From Heliocidaris erythrogramma (Eukaryota > Echinodermata > Echinoidea > Camarodonta > Echinometridae): a stretch of DNA of 64,000 nt. Under the pieces are notes generated by a model. The model saw nothing but the letters and a program-made list of their open reading frames with translations, was not told where the DNA came from and did not search any database. This document shows positions 1-9,932 of this stretch, piece by piece. Within the stretch, counting starts at the first letter, position 1. Every line of letters starts with the position of its first letter. A program made the position numbers and the translations under genes. The DNA lies in NCBI GenBank assembly GCA_025617745.1, contig CM046855.1, positions 13,113,880-13,177,879 of the forward strand, in the 5' to 3' direction.

Positions 1-1162
1 ATTCAGAAATTAAAACATTACCGCCAAGTCAATGCATAAATAAGGGTCAATATGCTCTTTTACCAAACATTTACTTTGCATACTTAAAGTTCAAACTAAT
101 TTTATTGAACAATAAACATTTTTGAAAATACTGAACAATATCAAAGTTTTATGAATGATGTTAGCTATTATATACGTTATGTATATCGCGATGTACATGT
201 TGAAAAATAAAGTATCATCAATAAACCATACAAGCATAACGACGACAGTATAAGTGAGGAAACTGTAATTTGTATATTTTGAGCTTCAGTCGAGACTGCT
301 ATAATATAATTTGCGTATATATTTATGTTAAATGTTTTAGCAAAATTAATGTGTGCTCTGATTAATACTATAGAAGTGCGGGCATCCATATTTTGTTAGA
401 CATGAGCTTTCTTTGCAATGCGTCTAACCAATAGGAGGGTTATATAATAAGTTTGACAAGGATATCATTTCAGATTACAATGTATTTAAAACTGCTAAAT
501 ATTGTACATTGCATCTGTAAACAATCAAAATGATAATCATCAATAACAATATACCTGATTTTCTAATCCTAAATATAAACCACTACACAAACATAACCCC
601 TCAAACATGTCAATGGTGGTAAGCACAGTTAATGACAACGCATAGTGATGGTCAACATTTTCATTGAATAAAACAATAATTTTTGCCTAAAAGTATTATT
701 ATGACGGGAAATACTCATGGGCAACTAATAAAAACAAGAGTATTAACAATGTAGTCATGAAATAAAGTGCTGGCTTAATGCTTGCTGGCTTTATTGATAT
801 CTAGGGCATATTATAGGGAAGGGTGGTTAAGAAAAGGAATGATTGGCTATCATATTGAGTTATACTTTTATAAACAGAATTTAACTTTTTTTCCCAGTAG
901 TTTGACATTGAAGTACGTACATTTTAATTTACCTTCATGTATCTGCTCAGGAACATAACAATGGGAATGATTAACTTGAAAGCCAGTCATCATTTTTTTG
1001 TATGAATGATTCGATTTTTCCTTTTCTCCTTGTTAACACGGTTTACTCTATTCGAATTAACTCTGTAAACCATGCCGTTCCAATCAGAATAAAATACCAC
1101 ACTCGCATACCATTTAAAATACTCTTGAAATCAACAGGAAATATCACACAATGTTTTCATTT
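1..1162. other. 3' flank of the left minus-strand gene
   Basis: AT-rich, no ORF of interest. TTTATT near 789 (AATAAA on the minus strand) is a possible polyadenylation signal for the exon at 1163-1457. Confidence 0.5.
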
Positions 1163-1457
1163 TTAATCCTTATTCGTACTTCCATATTTCTCCGCCACTG
1201 CTGATTGTAGTAGACCAGTGACCTTTGGTCTCACTTTGATTGCATTGCTACGGACCCATTTTCTCGCCCCTGTGGTCGTTTCCGAATCCATGGAGCTAGG
1301 AGTCGATGTCGTCCTCATCAACTCATCATCGTCCAGGAGTTCAAGCTTATCACTTTCAACAGTTTTTGTGCATTCTCCCTCCGTTGACTTGAAAGCCTGA
1401 GGATTAATGATTCTCTGTATCCACTCACTGCACGATGCACAGTATGGGCAACACATC
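1163..1457 (-). CDS. Terminal exon of a cysteine-motif protein gene (partial)
   Basis: Not recognised as a named family. This is the last exon of a minus-strand gene. It opens after a good acceptor (pyrimidine-rich tract, then CAG, intron side at 1458 and above) with one base completing a codon, then reads 97 codons to TAA at 1163-1165. The product starts with MCCPYCASC, followed by an amphipathic stretch (SEWIQRII) and a polar, acidic and Ser/Thr-rich tail (LELLDDDEL, TTSTPSSMDSETTT) with basic residues near the end. The CCPxCAxC motif followed by Glu and Ile matches exon 2 of the gene at 62036-62881, so the two are probably paralogues. The upstream exon, expected to hold a membrane segment, was not found. 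The intron phase seems to differ from the 62 kb gene (phase 2 against phase 1), so the acceptor may be a few bases off. Confidence 0.6.
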
Positions 1458-3017
1458 CTGATGAAATAAAAAGAAACTGATTTAAGAGATTTAATCATCA
1501 ATCCATGGAGCACCGATTAAATAATATTACTTTTAAACAGAACGCTGTATTACGACATAATAGTGTACCAGTTAACCATCAATGTCAAATTCAATGATAC
1601 CACTATCAAAGTAAAAATGAAACATGGATGGTGCGAGAGAGTGAGTAGGGAGAGAAAGAAAGAGAGAGAGGGGGGAGGGACAGGGTAGATCAATAGAGGG
1701 AGTAATTGATAATTTTCTTACCCTTTCGATGATTAAACTAAAAGCGAAAAAATTTATCCTCCAAGTTAGGAAGTGCAACCTGGTGAACTCTTCCCGATGA
1801 TGACAATATCAATTACAAAGTAGAGTAAATGTATATTGCTATCATAGAAGTTATAGGTTATTCGATTTTCAAGCGTCAAATTATGGCGACTATGATACAA
1901 TCATGTAGATCGATATTTTTGTCTCGGTAATGCTGAGTACAAAATTACTAAAACCATGAAATTTCCGACCGATTCCGAATATCTCTCTTCTGTTTGTTGG
2001 TGTTGAATGCTGTTGAATTAGCCCGAATAGAACCATAATGACCGTTCTTGTGGTAAATATGTAAACCGTAACACAGTGACCGTATGGCAATAGTTGGCCA
2101 ATATTCACAGTCGTTTCATTTTCGAAGCTGTGTAGATTTTCGCTAAAGACCTTTTGTGGCTTTCCTTTATACTAAAGCACACGACGCGGTGTGATTTTAC
2201 ATGGGTTATAGGGAAACCTATTATTATTTGTAATTATTTTAAAAATTGCTGTTATATATAATATGTTACTTTCCTTGGGTGTATCTGAAAGTTACTCGAC
2301 TACAGTTGAAAATTGTTGTGATACTGTCATAAATATTGAAAAGAAAAACACCGCAAGAACTTTTGATATATGATCATAGCGTCATGACTTAACATAAGTC
2401 CTTCTACTTGCACAATGATCAAGGCGGAAAAATGCAAAATATTGATATCATTTTAGGATATTTAAGAAAAGGAACAATTAAAAAAAATCAATACAGGAAG
2501 AAAAAGGTCAACTCAATAGTGAATTAATCTGAAGATCTAAATTTGAAAGTTATCTGATATATAGCGTATTATACAGAGAAATATAAGAGAGAACACTTTC
2601 ACTAATTCATGTGTTATAATATTGCCCCAGAGATAAAGAAGGCAATAAAATGTGTCGGAATGTCTGACTGTTAACTGGATCAATGCAGAATTTATCGTGA
2701 AAAGATAGCCCGCCCTCGTTGTAGTGCTGCTGTTTAGTTTGTTTTTACTCACTTCCCTATCTTCTACGTTTACCGCTGGTTGTCTATTTTAACAGCTATC
2801 ACATTCCAAACTCAGCTAGTGCAATGGCCTCATTACCATCATTACACATGAATAAAACTGAGGACATCCTCCAAGACTGTGTGGTTAATATTCATATACA
2901 TTACAGGGGCCGCGGAGCGTTTTTGAAGGGGGGAGGGGCTGATTTGATTACACTGACAATTTTCGAACCTTTTCCGAGGTGTATGGAATAATAGGTTTGA
3001 TCCAGATTCTGATGTGT
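1458..3017. other. Intron or flank without recognised gene
   Basis: AT-rich with a GA-rich tract at 1632-1690. An upstream exon of the left gene was sought here and not found. Confidence 0.5.
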
Positions 3018-3650
3018 ACGGAAACATCTCAGTGCCATCTTACTTGACGACAAGACAAGATAATTTACCTTGTCAAGTCGACATAATATCATATCATTTC
3101 GACATGTAAAGATAACTTTCCTTATCATGTCCACTTATCAACGTTTACAAGTCGTCGATAGATTATCTTGCCAAGACAATTAATACAAAAATGGATGTCG
3201 ACATGGCGAGATAGATTATTTTGCCAAGTGGACTTAGTAAAAAGTTCAGTTGTCATGGCAAGACAGATTACTACGGAAGCATTAAAGTGCCATACTACTT
3301 GGCGACATAACTAGATATTTCATCTTGTCAAGTCGACTTAATATCCATATCATGTCAACTTAATATCCATATCATGTCGACAAGTAAAGATATTTAACTT
3401 ACCATGTCGACTTATCAACTTTTATTAGTCGACATCGCAAAAAAAAAAATTCTTGTGAAGTTGACTTCACAAAAAGTTCATGTCGTACTTTTTGATAAGT
3501 CGACATGGCAAGTTAAATATCTTTACATGTCGACATGATATGCATAAGTCGACTTGACCAGATGAAATATCTCGTCATGTCGTCAAGTAGAATGGCACTA
3601 TAACACTTCCTTATGTCAACTTGACAAGATAAATTATCTTGACATGTCGT
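3018..3650. repeat. Foldback built of TGTCGAC/GTCGACA words
   Basis: The stretch 3275-3610 is an imperfect inverted repeat with arms of about 165 bases (GGAAGCATTAAAGTGCC... against ...GGCACTATAACACTTCC). A 24-base duplication lies in the left arm only and a small palindrome, GTGAAGTTGACTTCAC, is at the centre. A related, more diverged copy occupies 3018-3274, and a fragment follows to about 3650. Confidence 0.7.
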
Positions 3651-3925
3651 TAGTTTTGGTGTTCTAAGTCTGAATGCCATCGTGACCGGCCCCCATTCGT
3701 CAACCTGTCTCAGGACATAGTTCTACTCTAAGAAATGCCAATCTTCTGCACATACCATGAATGTTGTAAAAATCAGAGGTATAACTCTACAGTTCCTGCT
3801 AATGCGCTAATGCTCAATTCAGTGTGTTTCCTTCGTTTGAACTAAATTGATATACTTTGTCGCAAGTTGACTTCATAATCAATTGTTTATGCCATTGCAC
3901 CTTTGAACTCCTTTCTTCTGTTTTC

Positions 3926-4185
3926 TTTAAGTCTCTTAATACTTTTTCTTTTCCTCTGCTTCTCCATATTTATTCTCATTTGCTCATTTCTTCTATCCTC
4001 ATCTCTCACTCTCTCCTATCCTCTCTCTATTTCTTTTCTCTCCCCCTCTCCTTCTTTTTCATTTCACTTTCCTATTTACCGTCTCAGTCTCTCTCTCTTT
4101 TTGTCCTTTCTCCTCTCTTATTTCTAATCCCGCTCTCCTATTTTCCGTCCTCTCTCTCTCTCCCTCCCTCTCTTATACTTAATTA
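3926..4185. repeat. Polypyrimidine tract (CT-rich)
   Basis: About 260 bases with very few purines on the plus strand. Mirror-type CT runs could form triplex DNA. Apparent hydrophobic reading frames here are artefacts of composition. Confidence 0.85.
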
Positions 4186-5766
4186 CCAATTGTAGATTTC
4201 TGAATGATAATAGAAACATTTCTGCTTTTTATGTTGAATTGTGGTTACAATATACTTCATTATTCAGTTTGTTTTCTCTTGACTGTTTTATGCCATGCAG
4301 TTGCTATGCACTTTCATTTATTTTCTGATCAATGTTATATGCTATTTCATGTTTTTTTTTATTTCACTATAATCTTCACTTTATTTTACGCTCTCAACTG
4401 AAATACATGTATTTTTTTTTTATACACAAAGATGAGTGTTTTAATATGCTATTATTAATCCAACGCTTTCTTGCCTTCTATGATAACATGACATATATAT
4501 ACTTTAAATATATATAAGCAATGGCATAGCATTTTATTAATTCTATAATTTTCCCTTTTCACAACGGATTCCTCCTCTTTCTCTCTCTCTCTTTATCTTT
4601 CTCTTTTCCAGCTTCTCCCTTTTCCCCTCTTGTGTCTGTCCTTAAAGTATAATTGCAAATAATTGTTTGTGTTTCTCTTTAATTTGAAGTGCAATATCTT
4701 TCACGATTCATATTCATTTTCATTTCAATTTTTGTTCCTTGTTAGTTTAGTGATATGTATTGTATTTTTAATGTAACTTTTTTAATGATGTAACTTTGTA
4801 AACTTTGTATGTATCAGTCTTTTGACTGTTTTACAAGCTTATTTTATAAATAAACCGAAATGGATTGAAAATTTTTTTTTGTAAAATGTGAAGAGGAATT
4901 CACCCGTAACAGAAGGCCTATACATATAGGCAGTACAATATACCTCGCCATTATTTATCAAAATTGTTATAAATTGTTTGATCGTATTCTATTATGTAAC
5001 TAAGTTGTTGTTGGGGCATGCCCCACACAAGCATTGCTTTCTATAGCATGCCCCTCTGTTTTAATATATATGTTTAGGTCAATAACGATTCTTTTCTTTC
5101 ATTGTTATTGTTCTCTTCTCATTACCTTCATCTTCTTTGATGTACAAACACATGGTCACTGAACCGATGCATCGTGCAATGATTATACTGAAGCGAAAAA
5201 AGAAGAAGAAAAATAAAGAAAAAATAGTAATGCATTAACTGTTAAAAGCAAATGATCCATGCAGTACTTGACATTAAGCCAGTGTACATAAAAAGAAATA
5301 AGCACCGAAGGGAATTTTCTGCCAATTAAATAGCTTAATTTGCCCGGCACAAAGATGCCTACGAGCTTACAATGTGAGGGGGATTGAGACAAAAAAAAAT
5401 CAAACTACTATGACAACTCATATTCGGGCAGCGTTTTAGATTGCTCATATCTCGCATGCTACTTCAAAATATCTAATATTGAGCACTCATTTGGCTCTCG
5501 TCCGTTTTCTTACAGTTTTTGAGGGGTTTAATATTTGGCGAAAATATTAACAAGTGCCGTATACTTGCACTTTATACTCTTTTGAAATGCAAAGAAAAAA
5601 ATAGAAGGTTGTCTTATAAAAAATAAATGTGAAAACTCTTATGTTAATCAAACAATTAATTCCTCATAAGATATCAAAACTAAGCGAAAACTGTGGTTTT
5701 ACCCAACTGTTAATACTGTCTCTTGATGATTAATACATTTAATGTTTGATGCATTTTAAAAGAATA

Positions 5767-5851
5767 ATATGCAGGGCCCTCAGGGAGAACAGTATTTAGT
5801 ACTGATGAGGCTACCCTGGGTAAACAAGACATATTATTATTATTATTATAG
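5767..5851. repeat. SINE-like 3' tail
   Basis: CAGGGCCCTCAGGGAGAACAG, GAGGCTACCCTGGGTAAAC and an (ATT)n tail. This ending recurs in short dispersed repeats of many marine animals; the 5' part was not delimited. Confidence 0.4.
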
Positions 5852-6791
5852 AACAGTTCTTAAAAAGAGGGAAATGAAAATAACAAATCTATGTTCCTTT
5901 CATGCCCTCCATTCATACATTACTCCTAAACGTATTAATTCATCGTTGTATGAGATGTTTTATCATTCAGTTATATGTATGTTTATGCAGCTTACATGTC
6001 CAGTATTAATGAAAGAAAAAACTTTGAAACTAAAGAGGCCAAGACACATTATTTTTCCCCAATAGAAAAGGTGAATAAGCAATGTCGTATTGATCAGAAT
6101 GCTAATACGAATTCCAATTTGCGAAAGTTAATGAACACGAACTACTATGTTTTAAACGAGGGATCGAATAAAATGCGATATTAACCCATGATTAATGATT
6201 TGAAACCATTTCAGCATGAAATATGACCCGATTCCGTGGCGTCTCTGCTCCACGGCAACAGGTTGATTCGCTGTCATCTCTTAAAAACATGACCCTCTGA
6301 AAAATTCTCCAAATCTCCCAATTATTTGAATATTTTTATTAGTATTTGCTATAATTGTACACAAATTGTGTATGAAATTATATTCAAATAATTTGAATAG
6401 TACTTTAGTAGCATTAGTTGGTCATAATAATTCAAATTGTGAAAATACTTGAATTTCTGAACACCGAAATGTTAGGTCATGTTTGGTGATTGGAACAGCC
6501 CAACGTTACGCACGGTTCTGGTATGCTGGAGCTTCATGGTTCCAGTACGGCGTCGTGTATGCGATCGCGATCGAATCATTTTCAAACGAGCTACCACCAC
6601 TTGCACCCCGGGCCCTGTAGAAACGTTCAGCTCTAGAATTGTGTAATACGTCTCTGTTATCCACTACTGAAATCTCTGATATTATATTCTGTTGAAAAGG
6701 GGACATTTACTTTGTGAACTGTAACACAGCTTTGATGCGAAACTTTGCTAGAATGTGGTTTTACACTGTAAGTGAACGTGGTAGTCAAATA

Positions 6792-6881
6792 ATGGCTCTG
6801 ACTGAGGCGCTCGTTGTCTTGTTGATACTCCAGCAAGCCGAAGCTCTGGCGTCGGTAGGGCAGTCGGGCACCGCTGGTGCG
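6792..6881 (+). CDS. Exon 1 (signal peptide) of an unrecognised secreted or membrane protein
   Basis: The reading frame from ATG 6792 (purine at -3, G at +4) encodes a classic signal peptide: MALTEA, a hydrophobic core LVVLLIL, then QQAEALA with a likely cleavage site, and a short Ser/Gly/Ala-rich stretch. It ends at a strong donor, GTAAGT at 6882, in phase 0. An upstream in-frame ATG at 6735 would add 19 residues before the hydrophobic core and looks less suitable. The phase-0 end fits the exon at 14655. Function is unknown; entry into the secretory pathway is inferred from the signal peptide. Confidence 0.6.
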
Positions 6882-7092
6882 GTAAGTGGTATAATTTATT
6901 GATTTGATTCATTCTTATTTCTGAATTATCAGTTTTGCATTTGCTCTTTTGAATAATATATATAAAGAAAGTAAACGTACACAGCTTTGTCCACATCTAT
7001 CCCATCACACATCTATATAAAAACATTTATATTAATTGGATGGTTCTGAATGGGATACCAGACTCCAGAGAATATGCCCTAACCTTACTGCG

Positions 7093-7121
7093 GCAGCCCG
7101 AACACGTAGTGTTCGGGCTGC
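7093..7121. other. GC-rich perfect hairpin, 13-bp stem, 3-base loop
   Basis: GCAGCCCGAACAC, loop GTA, GTGTTCGGGCTGC. It is preceded by CCCTAACC. Paired with the similar hairpin at 7793. Confidence 0.8.
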
Positions 7122-7345
7122 GCTTCGCAGTCCTTTGATCGCATGGATGTCACATAATTACAAGGTCGTTTGTCAAAATGATAGCCATGAAACATGAAAT
7201 CAGTTGATTTTAGGCTATTTTAGGTACTTACAATACTTTACAATTGACTGTCGTCTTTCTTTTCAATGAGGATGATACAAAAAAGGCAGATTTATCTCCA
7301 AGAGCCTGTAGTAAAAACTTCCGAAGGTCGGTGTTTTGCTTGCAA

Positions 7346-7670
7346 TGCGCATGCGTCAGCAGCTCCAATTATAATACAGACAAGAAGGGAGGATTATGAA
7401 TATTCATTAAGACGAGCTTGAGCGAGAGCGCTAGATCTATACGCTAGCGATCGGCGGATTACAGTGGGTATATGAATATTCATTATTCCATTGACGAAAA
7501 CTATGCCATCATTGTAATAAACATTCATAGGCGCATGCGCAAGTGCCTATTTTCAATTTGGCTTTAACAACATGGCGAATGGGACTGGTTTCGAAAATTG
7601 AGAGTAAAAAGTGACATTCATCGATTCTACACATTTTTTAGGAAAAGCTGATTTGCGTAAAGTCTGTTTA
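7346..7670 (+). promoter_or_regulatory. Possible promoter and non-coding first exon
   Basis: Two NRF1-like palindromes, TGCGCATGCGTC (7346) and GGCGCATGCGCA (7531), lie with two ATGAATATTCATTA boxes in a locally CpG-richer stretch. ACATGGCG near 7569 opens only 9 codons. TTTAG|GTAAGT at 7671 would be a strong donor ending a leader exon. No matching coding exon can be assigned. Confidence 0.35.
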
Positions 7671-7792
7671 GGTAAGTGGCATCGTATATATGATACTTTA
7701 ATTAAAAAATAATAATTACATGGCCATTTTTTAAATGGTCATTTGAACATTGGTAGATTGTGAGACCCACCGAATCGTACTGGTTTCACTCA

Positions 7793-7819
7793 GGACGCTG
7801 CCACTTCGTGGCAGCGTCC
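7793..7819. other. GC-rich perfect hairpin, 12-bp stem, 3-base loop
   Basis: GGACGCTGCCAC, loop TTC, GTGGCAGCGTCC, followed after a few bases by CTAG and CCCTAACC. A hairpin just upstream of CTAG is the form of a Helitron 3' end. Confidence 0.75.
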
Positions 7820-8340
7820 CGGGGCTAGCCCTAACCATGCTAACGAGTGCAATATTTTCTGGTATTCCATGAAATAAAGCCATCCAATATAATTACTATT
7901 ATCTATACCCTACAGAATGATTTAGAACTTAATAAAAATCAGTTCACCAACCATATTCAGTTAATCGAGCCCCTCATCATACTTCATTGTGATCACACAA
8001 GTTTGCATTATTTGCGCGCACGCAAACAGACCAGACAAAATATGGCATAATATTGCACGGCAAGTTTAGTACTGTAGCCAATGGGGAATTCAGCGTTCCA
8101 TGCAATATCCTCTCATATTGCACGCGCAAATCATGCGGACAAAAATATGCGTTTTTAATGTGCCGCTAAAATGCCTTATATAGGTAATAATTAGATATAT
8201 TGAATGTAAATATTTTTTGTGATATCTACCATATTTTGTAGGAAATATTGATGCATGCAGGCTTATAAATATTACGAACATTAATACATATTTGTTAGCT
8301 GTGAATAACATCGTTATGTGTTCTCGCTCTTAGTGATATC

Positions 8341-8344
8341 AATA

Positions 8345-8379
<35 letters not shown>

Positions 8380-8420
8380 AGTAATAATAATGATAATCAC
8401 TATCATCATCATCATCATCC
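8341..8420. repeat. (ATG)n/(ATC)n microsatellite
   Basis: Ten or more ATG units, then AAT units, then an inverted ATC run. Confidence 0.9.
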
Positions 8421-8540
8421 ATGGAATCATGAGCCGCTGATGATTACCCTGGCCAGTGAGAATATGATATATTGGAATAGTGACAGACAGGACCGTGAAC
8501 TGCAACAAGCCAGATATGCTCATTAGAGAGGGAAATAGAG

Positions 8541-9008
8541 TTAACTAACATTATCGCAGTGTCCATCCTTTATGACATCAACATTGCAATCAAGGAAAGA
8601 GACAAAGGGCTTAAATACCAAGACCTGAGGAGAAGAGATAGAGAGAATGTGGAACATCAAAGCAGAGGTGACCCCAGTAATTGTCAAATATACAGGCATT
8701 GTGAAGAAGGGAATAGAAGGTCTCATCACCTAGATCTTCCCAAATCTACTAGACTATTGGGGTGTTGCAAGAAAGTTGCGATTGATTGCAAGTTGCAACT
8801 GATCGGTGCTGACCAATCAAAATCATTGTTGCAAGCGCATCTTCTTGAATGGGCAGACCCTGAACCATTCAGAATGGTTGTTCTAATATGCTTTACAATT
8901 TACAATTGATTGCAACTTTCTTGCAACACCCCATATGACCTGCAGAAGGCAGCTGTAGTGGGTACAACCACACTCAGCAAAACACTTGAAGCTTGGACAG
9001 TCGAATAA
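8541..9008 (+). mobile_element. Decayed non-LTR retrotransposon fragment, split by a MITE
   Basis: The plus strand reads as the C-terminal part of a LINE-type polyprotein: YDINIAIKERDKGLKYQDL and, after a frameshift near 8630, a WNIKAEV-type stretch followed by VKKGIEGL. The match is to the KYQDLxxEIxxxWN ... VVGALG region found after the reverse transcriptase of many animal LINEs (family knowledge). The frame is broken by the MITE at 8758-8933 and resumes as DLQKAAVVGTTTLSKTLEAW before a stop near 9006. Confidence 0.6.
8758..8933. mobile_element. 176-bp MITE inserted in the LINE fragment
   Basis: Terminal inverted repeats of 22 perfect bases (TGGGGTGTTGCAAGAAAGTT...), imperfect to about 34. 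It is flanked on both sides by TAT. Removing the element and one TAT restores the open frame of the surrounding LINE remnant, which supports a 3-bp target duplication. Confidence 0.75.
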
Positions 9009-9117
9009 CATGATACATGTATAATACAAGGTTGCTCTTAGTAGCACTTAGTGTTTTTATTAAATCAAAGTCTTTCAAGAATATATGGACTTTGATCCTG
9101 TTTTTTGCAAAATAATA

Positions 9118-9202
9118 ACAATACTAATAATGATAATAATGATGATGATGATAATGATTATGATAATAATAATCTTGTTAATAATACTAATAATGATAAT
9201 AC
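9118..9202. repeat. AAT/ATG microsatellite
   Basis: Imperfect AATGATAAT repeats. Confidence 0.8.
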
Positions 9203-9211
9203 CTCTGCGAC

Positions 9212-9932
9212 GTTTAGGGCGAATTCTTTTATCTCAGCCTATTCATATGATAAAGTTTAACCCTAAAACGCGCAAAAAGTGCTACACGCACCGAGAGTCC
9301 TCCTCTACACTAGTAGTGTAACTCCGGTGGCCGGCCCGGGCTGCGCCAGGACACGTGCAGGCTGGTGTGCGTGTGTGTAGTGCTCCCAGTTATACCTGAT
9401 TGGATGCTAAAAGTGCAACCGTTTCCTCTCGATGAATAAGAATCATTGTTACATGAACATAGAGCTGAAAATATCTATTTTCAGAAACCGTCCAAAGAAA
9501 TTTGATACCACACTACAGTGATATTTGACAGGCCATTGATTGTACCAACCACTTGCCAAAATAGGGGAAATGGCACAATCTCCATTGACAAGCTGAAAGT
9601 GTTGAAATTCGAACGTCAAAAGTGCAACTCTTTCCTTTATTAGAACAATAGCAAATTTGGTATCATTTTCAGCAAAAAATTTTAAACTTTCAAAAACCGT
9701 CCGGAGTTTTGTGAAAAACATGACTTATTTTACGTACTTATAGTCATTTCATCAAAAAGCGCTTTTTTCAATGTTCATTTCCCGTGTTAAACGGGGTTCG
9801 GCGGGCGTATGGAGCGGATGTGCGCAACTTTTCCATATGGTTATCATTCGCCTTAACACACGGTCGCTTTCGCCTTAACATCAAATTTCTATTGTGACGG
9901 AATGAACTGCATTGATAAGATTCGCCCTAACA
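9212..9932. mobile_element. Possible MITE with GGGCGAAT inverted ends
   Basis: GTTTAGGGCGAATTCTTTTATC at the left pairs imperfectly with GATAAGATTCGCCCTAACA at the right. The interior has two similar AAAAGTGCAACxxTTTCCT stretches (9409, 9618). Target duplication not resolved; lies between AAT-rich microsatellites. Confidence 0.4.

Larger units (their letters stand above)
3660..6791. other. AT-rich intergenic stretch
   Basis: Polypyrimidine blocks (3926-4185, 4573-4630), the SINE-like tail at 5767, and several AATAAA motifs. No supported exon, apart from the 5' region of the gene starting at 6735 or 6792. Confidence 0.5.

Noticed and set aside
3857..4195. Overlapping Leu/Ser/Phe-rich open frames that look like membrane proteins
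   Set aside because: They arise from a polypyrimidine tract; composition alone explains the open frames and hydrophobicity.
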